NCBI RefSeq assembly: GCF_000495435.3
Contig: NZ_AXUN02000068.1
Span: forward strand, 1-64,000
Reading direction: 5' to 3'
DNA length: 64,000 nt
From: Youngiibacter fragilis 232.1
GTDB lineage: Bacteria; Bacillota; Clostridia; Clostridiales; Clostridiaceae
Part shown: positions 17,667 to 26,221 of the stretch, one piece after another
Position numbering within the stretch: the first letter of the stretch is position 1
Layout of the letters: every line of letters begins with the position of its first letter
Position numbers and translations under genes: made by a program
The notes under the pieces: generated by a model
Seen by the model: only the letters and a program-made list of their open reading frames with translations
Databases searched by the model: none
What the model was told of the DNA's origin: nothing

Positions 17667-18150
17667 AAAGGTACGCTCCTGTTTTTTTGTGCTGTAATTC
17701 TGTCATTCGAAATGTTTCTTTCATAGCACAAAGCTTATCCGCAGCACATACAATCCAGCTTTCCAAATAATATGGTGGAATTGGCGTCAACGGAAACATA
17801 TGCCGAAGTATCATATTTTTTTCTTTTGCCGTTAGTTCAAAGTCCTCACAAGCGTTTTCCAGAGCCCTTCGCGGATGAAAAAAGCCATGCAGCCGATGAC
17901 CGTCACTTTTGTCATGCCAATCGTATAAATAATAATCATGAAGCAGTGCGCCTCTGATTAAGGATATATAATCGACGTGAACGTGGAGTCTTCCAGCAAT
18001 CCAACAGCTCGTGTACGCTACGGCAATGCTATGCTCATAGACACTTGTTTTCCCATGCTGCTTATATTGCGCCGTCTGTGTAAAACGCGAGTTTTCACAC
18101 AGTTGTCCTACGATAGTTTCAATAAGCAAATCCTGCTTATTTGACATCAT
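17653..18150 (-). CDS. HD-domain hydrolase
   Basis: 165 residues with the HD metal-binding layout: YEHSIAVAYTS, then GALLHDYYLYDWH, then a later His (FFHPRRALENA). HD proteins hydrolyse phosphate esters, including nucleotides. First gene of the cargo operon, with AGGAGGTGAT upstream and a clear promoter at 18206-18233. The substrate cannot be read from the sequence. Similar small HD proteins often accompany CmpB-like membrane proteins in Clostridia. Confidence 0.82.
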   Translation of the reverse strand: MMSNKQDLLIETIVGQLCENSRFTQTAQYKQHGKTSVYEHSIAVAYTSCWIAGRLHVHVDYISLIRGALLHDYYLYDWHDKSDGHRLHGFFHPRRALENACEDFELTAKEKNMILRHMFPLTPIPPYYLESWIVCAADKLCAMKETFRMTELQHKKTGAYLYEFK

Positions 18151-18184
18151 ATATAAAAATCACCTCCTACTTATTCCTCATATG

Positions 18185-18233
18185 TTGATTTATCTATATA
18201 TATGTATTATAATACGTGCAGGCAGAGAATCAA
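18185..18233. promoter_or_regulatory. overlapping divergent promoters with palindromic operator-like core
   Basis: Plus strand: TTGATT (18185-18190), 17 bp, TATAAT (18208-18213), driving the TetR gene. Minus strand: TTGATT (18233-18228), 16 bp, TATAAT (18211-18206), driving the HD-to-PadR operon. The two -10 boxes overlap inside the perfect palindrome GTATTATAATAC (18204-18215), a natural place for one repressor dimer to control both directions. Confidence 0.7.
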
Positions 18234-18291
18234 TTGCCAACGTATCGACTGTTGTGGAATATTACACACAAATATAGAAAGTGGGGATTTT

Positions 18292-18864
18292 ATGGCTCAG
18301 GATAGAAGAATTACAAAGACAAAAACGGCAATTCGAGAAGCTTTCTTCTCAATTATAAAAGACAATAAATCTTCAAAAATTACTGTTACTGAGATTGCGA
18401 ACCGTGCAAATATCGACCGTAAAACCTTTTACCTCCATTACGATTCTCCGGAGGCAATTAAGGATGAATTTTATAAAAGCTTAATCAATGATTTCCTTTT
18501 GATACTAGAAAAGAATGACTTTTTTGACCGGTCCTTTGATGTTTTGGCCTTATTTCAATCGCTCAATATCTTAGCTCAGCGTGACATAGAACTTTACCGG
18601 CATATTGCAAAAATGCCCTCCTATGCCTCCTTTTGGGAGGAAATTAAGGATATTTCAAAAAGTGTGGTAATAGAATCCATGTCCGGTGCAATCAATGTGT
18701 CAAAAGATGAATTAAATATGTATGCGGAGTTTTATTCTGCGGGTCTCATATCCGCCTATATAAAGTGGCTAAGAAATGAGGTAAGCCTTACCGAAACAGA
18801 GGTGGTTAACGTTTTAAGCACCGCCTCCTACTATGGATTTCAAAAATTGCTTCCTCAGAAATGA
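18292..18864 (+). CDS. TetR-family transcriptional regulator
   Basis: 190 residues from an ATG with GTGGGGA upstream. The N-terminal helix-turn-helix is TetR-type: KTAIREAFFSIIKDN, then KITVTEIANRANIDRKTFYLHYDS. The C-terminal ligand domain resembles the DhaS/YxaF-like group. It is transcribed away from the lipid/envelope operon through a shared promoter, so it is the likely operon repressor. Its ligand is unknown; membrane-derived lipids would fit the context. Confidence 0.88.
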   Translation: MAQDRRITKTKTAIREAFFSIIKDNKSSKITVTEIANRANIDRKTFYLHYDSPEAIKDEFYKSLINDFLLILEKNDFFDRSFDVLALFQSLNILAQRDIELYRHIAKMPSYASFWEEIKDISKSVVIESMSGAINVSKDELNMYAEFYSAGLISAYIKWLRNEVSLTETEVVNVLSTASYYGFQKLLPQK

Positions 18865-18951
18865 CACACATAATTTCTTTTTTCTGTCATAAATATTCTT
18901 AGAGTGAGAGGTTCTGGTGGGTCCATCATGAACCGCACCTGGGTTCTGCGT

Positions 18952-18990
18952 AAAGACGGAAAATCCCCTTGGCGGGAAATCCGTCTTTTT
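18952..18990 (+). terminator. terminator after the TetR gene
   Basis: Stem AAAGACGGA / TCCGTCTTT followed by TTT on the plus strand. It lies between the cargo operon region and the conjugation genes. Confidence 0.6.
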
Positions 18991-19008
18991 TGCATTGCCG
19001 CGATTCGG

Positions 19009-19275
19009 CTATTTTTTCAGAATCAGCCGGTTGCTGGTGTTGCTGCCGTTTTCCCGATAGCGGGATTCCTTTTCAATCAGCCCCGCATGAACTAAATCAT
19101 GCAGGGCACGCTTGACAGTGCTGCGGGAGAGCTGCAAGTCGGAGGCAATGGTTTTTACTGCGGGCCAGCAGTCCGCGCCCTTTCCGGTGCGGTCGCGGAG
19201 GTAAATATAAACCGCCCTCGCCCGATGAGGGAGTTCATCGGGCGGAGCGGTATAGATGTGGTTAAAATAGCTCAT
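19009..19275 (-). CDS. winged-helix DNA-binding protein
   Basis: 88 residues. ARAVYIYLRDRTGKGADCWPAVKTIASDLQLSRSTVKRALHDLVHAGLIEKESRYRENG, split here only in reading, is the helix-turn-helix pattern of replication-initiator-like small regulators. It immediately follows the VirD4 gene in the same direction and is a standard neighbour of the coupling protein in Clostridia ICEs, probably tuning transfer genes. Confidence 0.75.
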   Translation of the reverse strand: MSYFNHIYTAPPDELPHRARAVYIYLRDRTGKGADCWPAVKTIASDLQLSRSTVKRALHDLVHAGLIEKESRYRENGSNTSNRLILKK

Positions 19276-19290
19276 GGACTATCAGCTCCT

Positions 19291-21114
19291 TTACGTTCTG
19301 ACATGACTGCGCCGTTTTAGCGGCTCTGCGGGAGGCTCTGTCACGGGGGTGTGGAGTGCGCCGGTACCGGTAAGCGGTTCAAGGATTTCGCCGGTTTCTT
19401 CATCCACCATTAGGCAGGCCGTGTGCTTGCGGACGATATTTTCCTCCAGCGTCTGCTTGTCGGCATAGATCACCTTTCGATGTGCCTTTTCCTCCACAGC
19501 ATAGGGCTTTCCGAAGCGGATACCCCAATCAAGGAACAGTCGCAGTCTTGTCCGCATGGGATGAGTGCCGGTTTTCATCACGACAAAATTTCCTTTGGGA
19601 ATGGATTTCAGTTCATCCGGCGTCATGAGCGGACGCTCCATCATCTGTAAGGACTGGCTGGGATCGTTTTTGCCCCGGCTGATGCTGCCGCTCATCACGG
19701 TGCGGCTGCCCAGCGCTTTACTCAGCACCTCGGCAGTCTGGCTGTTTGGCGCGAAGCCGCCGAAGATGGTGTCCTGACAATTGTCCACGATGATTTCTGA
19801 GCCTTCCTTGCCGTAATTCTTTTCAAGCTGGCCGAAGGATTGGATAATGGGTACCATGGAAAGGCGGCGGGAGCGGCTGGCCGAAAAAATCAGCTCCAGC
19901 GATTCAATGGCTGGGAGCGTACCCAGCTCGTCACAGTAAAACATGACCCGGTTTTTCAGCTTACCGCCGTTCTCATCCGCCACCGCGAGGATTTCCCGGT
20001 AGAGCTGCTGGATCATCAGGCTGACCATGAAATATTTGGTCAGATCTTCTTCGGGCAGGACGATAAACAGCGCAGATTTTTCATTGCAGAACTTCTCCGC
20101 GTCAATGGCGGTTTCAAAGCAGAGAATCTGCTCCATTTCACTGTCGATAAAGGAGTTGAGCCTGGATAGTACAGTGGACAGCACCGAAGCCATCGCCTGT
20201 TCCGCGGAGTTGAGTGCGGCTCCGGCAAACCAGCGGGCCTTGTGGTCGGGCGGCAGCTTTTCCATGAGGAGCTGGAATTGGCTCTTGCCCTTTACCTTGC
20301 TGGGCGCCAGCAAATCCTGCACCAGCTTGAACACGCTGATGATATGGCGGCAGTCCACCTTTTTGCCATCCACCTTGGTGGGCGGCAGATATTCAGCGAT
20401 CAGCAGGATGATGGAGGACAGAAGCCCCTCGGCGGCATCGTAAAAAAACTGGTTCTGTCCGTAGTTCTCGCCGCTGGCATTGATGATGGTCTTAGAGATG
20501 ATTTTCGCGTATTTCTCCGCCTTGGCCTTTGCCACAAGGTTGTTTTCGTCGGCAAGATACGAATCCATGTAGGTGTTGACCAGCTGGAGCATATTGTTTC
20601 CGTCGGAGCGTGTGGGATTTCGAAGGTCGATGACCGCCACATGGTAGCCGTAATGGTCATGGGCAATGGCGCCGTAGTTGCGGAACAGGTCCCCCTTGGT
20701 ATCGGTGGTCAGAAAGCTCATACCGCTGGCGCAGGCATATTCCAGATTGGGGTACAAGAAGAATGCCGTCTTGCCCACGCCGGATGCGCCGATCATGAGG
20801 CAGTGGACGTCATCGGTATCCACCAGCGCCGTGATCTTGTTTTTCGCTCCCGTGCTGCCAAGGATGATACCCTGCTCTGAAACAGCGGGGAGGCTTTCTC
20901 CCTGCCGCCACAGCTCCGGCTGGAAAGGAATGTGCTTGTAGATGCTTTTGATTTCCTGCTTGGTGGAAAATCGCGCCGTTCCATGCTGGCCGTCACCCAC
21001 CGTCCGGGATTTAATTCCGTTGAGGGTGTAATAATGGGCCAAAAGAGAAAGGCCGCCGATGACGAGAAACATCACGGCGGCCACTGCGAATAAGATGTAA
21101 ACTTGAGAGGTCAT
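19291..21114 (-). CDS. virD4: VirD4/TraG-family type IV coupling protein
   Basis: 607 residues from the ATG with AAAGGAG upstream. One N-terminal membrane anchor (residues ~5-28), Walker A GASGVGKT (109-116), and a Walker B-like MFYCDELGTLP. GFAPNSQTAEVLSKALGSRT and the DWGIRFGKPY stretch match TraG/VirD4. It recruits the relaxosome and other secreted substrates to the transfer channel and powers export. The C-terminus is proline-rich and lacks the Met-rich tail found on many other proteins of the element, as expected for a receptor rather than a cargo. Confidence 0.95.
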   Translation of the reverse strand: MTSQVYILFAVAAVMFLVIGGLSLLAHYYTLNGIKSRTVGDGQHGTARFSTKQEIKSIYKHIPFQPELWRQGESLPAVSEQGIILGSTGAKNKITALVDTDDVHCLMIGASGVGKTAFFLYPNLEYACASGMSFLTTDTKGDLFRNYGAIAHDHYGYHVAVIDLRNPTRSDGNNMLQLVNTYMDSYLADENNLVAKAKAEKYAKIISKTIINASGENYGQNQFFYDAAEGLLSSIILLIAEYLPPTKVDGKKVDCRHIISVFKLVQDLLAPSKVKGKSQFQLLMEKLPPDHKARWFAGAALNSAEQAMASVLSTVLSRLNSFIDSEMEQILCFETAIDAEKFCNEKSALFIVLPEEDLTKYFMVSLMIQQLYREILAVADENGGKLKNRVMFYCDELGTLPAIESLELIFSASRSRRLSMVPIIQSFGQLEKNYGKEGSEIIVDNCQDTIFGGFAPNSQTAEVLSKALGSRTVMSGSISRGKNDPSQSLQMMERPLMTPDELKSIPKGNFVVMKTGTHPMRTRLRLFLDWGIRFGKPYAVEEKAHRKVIYADKQTLEENIVRKHTACLMVDEETGEILEPLTGTGALHTPVTEPPAEPLKRRSHVRT

Positions 21115-21212
21115 AGCGAAACTCCTTTCGGTTTGGTGTATTTTGTGGTGTTCTATAAGAAGTTTGTTAAGCACGTTTAACTGTAGATTATTTATAAAAT
21201 GCGAGGTTAACC

Positions 21213-21674
21213 ATGAGCATTGAAATAAGAGAATCTTACTCTAATATTGAGGATATAAAAATACTTTTTAAGGAATATACATCCTTGCTCGACATAGATT
21301 TAACTTATCAGAACTACGCAGAAGAGTTTTCAATGTTGCCCGGTAAGTACGCCAAGCCCACTGGAAGATTGTATACCGCGTATGTTGATGGAATGGTTGC
21401 CGGCTGCATAGGCTTACGGAAATTGGATGCCAGAAGAGCTGAAATGAAAAGGTTATACGTCCGCAGTCAATTCCGCGGTTGCCATATTGGAAAAATGCTT
21501 GCCGAGCAGGTAATTCTTGATGCAAAAGACATTGGATATAAATCAATTGTATTGGATACGCTGTCTACCATGGAAAATGCCAGGAGGCTTTATAGGCATT
21601 TAGGATTTATAGAAACTGCACCTTATTATGAAAGCCCTGTAGAAGACACCTGTTTCTTGATTCTATCGCTATAA
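21213..21674 (+). CDS. GNAT-family N-acetyltransferase
   Basis: 153 residues on the plus strand, opposite to all flanking genes. Acetyl-CoA-binding motif RLYVRSQFRGCHIGKMLAEQVI, then IVLDTLSTMENARRLYRHLGF and a closing EDTCFLILSL. The small-molecule substrate is unknown. AT-richer than its neighbours and followed by its own terminator, so it looks like a single-gene insertion between the coupling protein and primase genes. Confidence 0.88.
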   Translation: MSIEIRESYSNIEDIKILFKEYTSLLDIDLTYQNYAEEFSMLPGKYAKPTGRLYTAYVDGMVAGCIGLRKLDARRAEMKRLYVRSQFRGCHIGKMLAEQVILDAKDIGYKSIVLDTLSTMENARRLYRHLGFIETAPYYESPVEDTCFLILSL

Positions 21675-21750
21675 AGGTGATTTATTGACACTTTGGGCAT
21701 AACACATAGTGGACACATTATAATTTATCTATCCATGGCAGATTTTTTAT

Positions 21751-21776
21751 GGAGCAGCCAGGCATCTGGCTGCTCC
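21751..21776 (+). terminator. terminator of the acetyltransferase gene
   Basis: Perfect stem GGAGCAGCCAG / CTGGCTGCTCC followed by AGTTTTCT. It also lies just downstream of the minus-strand primase gene end. Confidence 0.7.
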
Positions 21777-21782
21777 AGTTTT

Positions 21783-22727
21783 CTATGCCATCCTCATTTC
21801 AAAGCCGCTCTGCCTTTGCTGCGCCGCTTCTGCTAAATCGTCATTCCAGTCCTTCCCCTGAGAAATCAGCCGCTGTGAAGGATATTCCTGTTCCGCAAGC
21901 TGCTGTTGTAGCCGTTCGCTGGCCTTGTGTCCGGCTGTATCGTTATCCAGGCATAGCGACACTTGTCGGAGCTGCGGGTACTGCTCCAGCATCCACAGCA
22001 TGGCCTGACCGCCGACGCCGCAGAGGGACACATAGCTGTGCCGCTGCCAGTCCTGTGGATGCAGGGTGATGTAGGACAGCATATCCACCGGTGCTTCAAA
22101 CACATACAGTGCATCGCTTTCGCCAAGCCAGTGAAAGCTGTGCCGGGGATCGCAGCTATCTACATTCCCCTTGAACGCCTGCCCCAAGGTGTAAATCCCG
22201 CGCTTGTGGGCATGGCGTGCAACTCCGTTTTCATCCAAACCCACAAACACTGCGTTATGATATTCCTTCGTTCCATCCTTGGATTTTTCGCAGCTCTCGT
22301 AGAGGAGCTTCTTTTTTGCAAAGAAGCTCACCACCTCCCGGCTGATGTGCCGGGTTTTCACCAGATAGGCATAGACCCGGCGCATATCCGTGTGGATCGG
22401 CGGGAGCGCAAAGGGCTTTTTCGGCTCCGGCTCCTTTTGCGAGGCAGGCCGATAGCTTTCGCCCTGCTCACCGCCCAGAAGCAGGGTCACGGCTTCAGGA
22501 TACGAGCATCCATAAAACTTCCGCACGAAATCAATGGCATAGCCGCCGCTCTCTGCGGAGTGATCGTACCACTCGTTTCCCCGGACGGTGATGCTGTGGT
22601 CGGAGGCGAGCCGCTTATCCCGTCCGCTGGGCAGGAGCTTTTCCCCGCGCCGCTGGAGAAAGTCTGCCAGCTCCACATTGTTGGCACGGTATTTCTGCTC
22701 GTCCGTAAAATACACATACGCACCCAT
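21783..22727 (-). CDS. DUF3991/Toprim primase-like protein
   Basis: 314 residues from an ATG with AGGAGGT upstream. The N-terminal DUF3991-type part (residues ~10-80) includes NEWYDHSAESGGYAIDFV. The Toprim core shows EAPVDMLSY (catalytic Glu) and CLDNDTAG (DxD-like). Such proteins prime complementary-strand synthesis of incoming single-stranded DNA; some conjugative primases are moved into the recipient. The C-terminus ends QSGFEMRMA, one of the shared Met-rich tails. It follows the relaxase gene after a terminator. Confidence 0.85.
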   Translation of the reverse strand: MGAYVYFTDEQKYRANNVELADFLQRRGEKLLPSGRDKRLASDHSITVRGNEWYDHSAESGGYAIDFVRKFYGCSYPEAVTLLLGGEQGESYRPASQKEPEPKKPFALPPIHTDMRRVYAYLVKTRHISREVVSFFAKKKLLYESCEKSKDGTKEYHNAVFVGLDENGVARHAHKRGIYTLGQAFKGNVDSCDPRHSFHWLGESDALYVFEAPVDMLSYITLHPQDWQRHSYVSLCGVGGQAMLWMLEQYPQLRQVSLCLDNDTAGHKASERLQQQLAEQEYPSQRLISQGKDWNDDLAEAAQQRQSGFEMRMA

Positions 22728-22763
22728 GGGCGCACCTCCTATCTGTGGCGATTGCCGGTTCGA

Positions 22764-22797
22764 TGAAAAAATGCCGCCCTTTTTACAGGACGGCATT
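22764..22797 (-). terminator. terminator after the relaxase gene
   Basis: Stem AATGCCGTCCT / AGGGCGGCATT followed on the minus strand by TTTTTT. It separates the relaxase from the primase gene. Confidence 0.7.
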
Positions 22798-22877
22798 GCT
22801 TTGGGTACAGAGTTTTTAGTACGGGCATCTGCCCGATTTTCTTTTTCTGCTTTTTCACGGGTATCCTCCCATCGTTT

Positions 22878-25808
22878 TTAGAGTGACATGGTCTGTTCGT
22901 GGTCGTCCCGCGCATGACCCTGTGCCTGCTTCTTCTCACGGAGCCTGCGCAGAAGTTTGCGGTCGATGCGCTGACTGGGCGATTTCAAGGGCGGAGCGTT
23001 ATCTGCAAACACACGGCTCATGTGATGCAGGAGCCGTGTACCCGCCAATAGGACGGAGGGGTCTTTGAACTCATCCATATGGTCAAGGAAAAACTGCGCG
23101 TAAAGATTGCCCTGGGCCGCCGAGAGGGTGAACCAGCGGGCGGCGGCCTCCTTGTCTTTTGGGACGTCTTTTCCCATCAGGTACAGCTTGCCGAGGGTGT
23201 ACTGCGCGTATTGATTCCCTTGGCCCAGGCCACCCTCTCTTGCTCCTTCGGAGCAATTCACCTTGTGTTCGGCGGCGGCTGTCAAGAATTGCAGGGCAGC
23301 GGGAATATCCTTTTGCACATCCCCGCCCATAAGGTAAACTTTGCCCAACCGGTATTGAGCATATTGGTTGCCCTGACCGGCGGAGCGTTTCAGGTATTCC
23401 AATGCCTTGGGCACGTTCTTCGGAACATCCTCTCCATTGAGATAGAGAACGCCGAGGGCATATTCTGCAAATGAATTCTTTCGGTCGGCGGCAAAGGTCA
23501 GCCAGTGGATTGCGGCTTCCACATCCTTAAGGACGCCACCGCCCCCAAGATACAGCTTTCCCAGCCGGTATGCGGCAAAGTCGTTGTCCTGCTCCGCCGA
23601 CAGGGTATAGAGCCGTACTGCCTCGGCCGTGTTCTGCGGGACGTGCTGCCCCTTTTCATAGAGCTTGCCGAGAAAATAGGCGGCATAGGGATTTTCAGCC
23701 TCCACCGCCTGCCGGAGATAACCGAGGGCTTTTTCCACCTCCTGCGGCGGCGCTGTTTCATCGGAAAGAATGAGCTTTGCAAGCTGGTAGCAGGCAAAGG
23801 GATTTCCCACCGTCGCCGCCTTTTCAAAGTATTCCTTGGCTTTGGCTTCATCCTTTTCCGTCCCCACGCCGTTCAGAAGCATCCAGCCCAGCCGGTACTG
23901 GAGCTTATCATCGTGCCCTTTTTCCTCCAAAGAGACAAAGCCGAGAAAGGCTTCCTCAAAACGATGATCAGCGTCCGGCTGGTTTTTCACACAGCCGATT
24001 CCATCCCGCAGCATTTTACCAAGCTCAAAGCTGGCATAGGGGAAGCTCTGGTCTGCAGATTTGGTATAGAGGGCAAAGGCGGTTTCATGATTCTGATCCA
24101 CACCCTTGCCGTGGTAATACAGACCGCCAAGGGAATACTGCGCATACTTATATTTTTCGTTCGCAGATAAGGTAAGCCAGTCCGCCGCCTGTAAATAGTC
24201 CTGCTCTGTGCCAAGCCCCGCGGCAACCATTTTTCCGATGCGGTATTCGGTGTATTTCCAAGGCTTTTCTTCTTCGGCGGCATGGAACACCGTGAGAGCC
24301 TTTTCGTACCAGTAATAGGCTTTATCGGTGTCCGCTTCGCACCCAAGCCCATCGGCGGACATGCGGCCAAGGTCATAGAGTGCAAGGGGATTATCTTCCT
24401 CCGCTTCTACGAGGAAAAGTTCACGGGCTTTTTCAAAATCCTGCGGGATTTCGGCATCTTCATCGCCGTGCAGATATTGTTTTGCCAGCTTGTATTCGTC
24501 CGTCCACCATGATGCAGAGGCTTTCTCCCCGCTGCGGAAAGATGGAGCGGACGGCGGTTCAAAATCTTCCTCCAGCTCAGCGGGTGTGTTCTCTGGTGCA
24601 GCCTCCACGGAGGGGGTATCGGCATCCGGGTCGGCATCCGGCAGAGCGGTTTTCACCGACGCCGGTTCCTCAAAGGTCATGACTCCACCGCCAAGGTTCA
24701 CTGCCTCCTGAATGACCCTATTGCGGATGGGCTTGAAATCCTCACAACGGGAGAGGGGCGGAGGCTCGGAGGGTGTTTCGGTGTAGATGGATTCGATTCT
24801 GCCTCTGACCTCCCACCACAGGCGGTAGGCTTCGGCGATGCGGCTGTCCTTGGAAAGCTCTTCCACAATTTCGTCCACCACATTTTTCAGGTCTGCTTTC
24901 AGGTAGCCGTACTGCTTTTTTCCGCAGACCGTTTGCAGACGTTCGGCAAGGTGTGTGAGGAGCTGCTCCATGCGCTCACTGATCAAAACACCGCCCCTCA
25001 TCTGCCGGATCAGGTCTGTCATGGCTTCGGCGGCCTGTTCCTTCAGCGCATCCCGCCGCTGGGTCTTTTCTCCGTAGAGCGGAATCAGCTCCTGACGGAA
25101 AATCTCATTTGCCAGAGCGGACTTCATTTTACGGATGCCCTGTTTGGTGAGGTAGCCCTCCCCTGGGTCGGTGCTGTAGCAGATCATGTGAATATGCGGA
25201 TGATGCGATTCATTGTGAAATGCCGCGTACCATTTCAGGTGGTCCGGATGAATTTTTAGATTCTCCGCCAGCTCCATCGCCTTGGAGGAAAGCAACGCTT
25301 TCCATGCAGTGGCATGATCATAACCCAACCGTGCGGCATCCTCCCGGCGCAGGGAAATAATCGGCATCCACACATTTCCGGTGTGGGCGGCCACTTCTTC
25401 CGCCACCTGAGATAACACCAGCGGCGCATCCCCGGCGGTAAACAGCCCGTGGCTTTCAAACTTTTCAACACGAGGACGGTTTGCAATGTAGTCCAGATAT
25501 TTTTCCCGATCTCCGATTTTATCAAGATGCTGTTCCAGAGCGATGGTGATAAATTCCGAAGCGTTTTCCCGGTTTGGATTTGCGAGATAGTCCTCATACT
25601 CGAACATTTCCTTGGCATCAGGAAATTCCCGAAGGATTTCATCTATGAGTGTTTGCTGTTTTTTGGTGGAGTGCCAGAGCTCATGACCGCTCTTTATTTT
25701 TTCTACGCCGTCACGGGTAGCGATATATTTGACGAGGTTATTCAGATGGGCGGCTGTTTTTTCACTGCCGCCCTTAAGGTAACCGTTCTTGACGATAATG
25801 CGCGCCAT
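22878..25808 (-). CDS. MobP-type relaxase fused to Sel1-like repeats
   Basis: 976 residues. The N-terminal ~270 residues are a relaxase of the MobL/MobP3 type: MARIIVKNGYLKGG start, HNESHHPHIHMICY metal-binding histidines (H203, H205, H207), then GYLTKQGIRKMKSALANEIF. It nicks oriT and pilots the strand. Residues ~440-900 are about eleven Sel1/TPR-like repeats (YxLGKLYLxGxxVPKDxxxA), a protein-interaction scaffold. One repeat contains a 14-residue insertion (VNCSEGAREGGLG) encoded by a small palindromic sequence. The C-terminus ends HEQTMSL, a short version of the shared tail. Confidence 0.93.
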   Translation of the reverse strand: MARIIVKNGYLKGGSEKTAAHLNNLVKYIATRDGVEKIKSGHELWHSTKKQQTLIDEILREFPDAKEMFEYEDYLANPNRENASEFITIALEQHLDKIGDREKYLDYIANRPRVEKFESHGLFTAGDAPLVLSQVAEEVAAHTGNVWMPIISLRREDAARLGYDHATAWKALLSSKAMELAENLKIHPDHLKWYAAFHNESHHPHIHMICYSTDPGEGYLTKQGIRKMKSALANEIFRQELIPLYGEKTQRRDALKEQAAEAMTDLIRQMRGGVLISERMEQLLTHLAERLQTVCGKKQYGYLKADLKNVVDEIVEELSKDSRIAEAYRLWWEVRGRIESIYTETPSEPPPLSRCEDFKPIRNRVIQEAVNLGGGVMTFEEPASVKTALPDADPDADTPSVEAAPENTPAELEEDFEPPSAPSFRSGEKASASWWTDEYKLAKQYLHGDEDAEIPQDFEKARELFLVEAEEDNPLALYDLGRMSADGLGCEADTDKAYYWYEKALTVFHAAEEEKPWKYTEYRIGKMVAAGLGTEQDYLQAADWLTLSANEKYKYAQYSLGGLYYHGKGVDQNHETAFALYTKSADQSFPYASFELGKMLRDGIGCVKNQPDADHRFEEAFLGFVSLEEKGHDDKLQYRLGWMLLNGVGTEKDEAKAKEYFEKAATVGNPFACYQLAKLILSDETAPPQEVEKALGYLRQAVEAENPYAAYFLGKLYEKGQHVPQNTAEAVRLYTLSAEQDNDFAAYRLGKLYLGGGGVLKDVEAAIHWLTFAADRKNSFAEYALGVLYLNGEDVPKNVPKALEYLKRSAGQGNQYAQYRLGKVYLMGGDVQKDIPAALQFLTAAAEHKVNCSEGAREGGLGQGNQYAQYTLGKLYLMGKDVPKDKEAAARWFTLSAAQGNLYAQFFLDHMDEFKDPSVLLAGTRLLHHMSRVFADNAPPLKSPSQRIDRKLLRRLREKKQAQGHARDDHEQTMSL

Positions 25809-26221
25809 TATTCATCATCCGCTCTGCTTTGAAACTCTACCGCATCATCCAGCCGGATTTTCCCCTTAGTCTTTTTCACCTCGGTAACGCACCGGCCGCG
25901 AAGCCGGTGCAGTTCCTCATCCGAGACATCCAACGTCGTCGCCAGCAGATGCATCATCATGCTGATTTCCACCGAGAGGCGAAAGAGATTGCTGGCCACC
26001 CGGTTCTCCGTTTTCTGCAAGGTTCCCTCTATGGAGGAAAGCAATGCCTTGGAAAGATACGAGGAGGTGTCCTCCGTGCCAAGGTAGCCCATGTAAAAGC
26101 AGAGTGCCTTTTCTATAAACTCACTGCGGCTTTTGCAGTTATCCTGTATGAGCCAGCCGTCCAGCCGCTCCATGGTTTCGGGATACAGCCAGACCGCTGT
26201 TCGTTCCTTGTTGTTTTTCAT
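25808..26221 (-). CDS. RHH-type mobilisation accessory protein
   Basis: 137 residues; GGAGG precedes the ATG by 7 bp, and the stop overlaps the relaxase start. The N-terminus (KERTAVWLYPETMERLDGWLI then SRSEFIEKALCFYMGYL) is a ribbon-helix-helix DNA-binding fold. The C-terminus is helical. Position between the probable oriT and the relaxase marks it as the MobC-like relaxosome subunit. The frame stays open upstream to 26596 but without a ribosome site. Confidence 0.82.
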   Translation of the reverse strand: MKNNKERTAVWLYPETMERLDGWLIQDNCKSRSEFIEKALCFYMGYLGTEDTSSYLSKALLSSIEGTLQKTENRVASNLFRLSVEISMMMHLLATTLDVSDEELHRLRGRCVTEVKKTKGKIRLDDAVEFQSRADDE

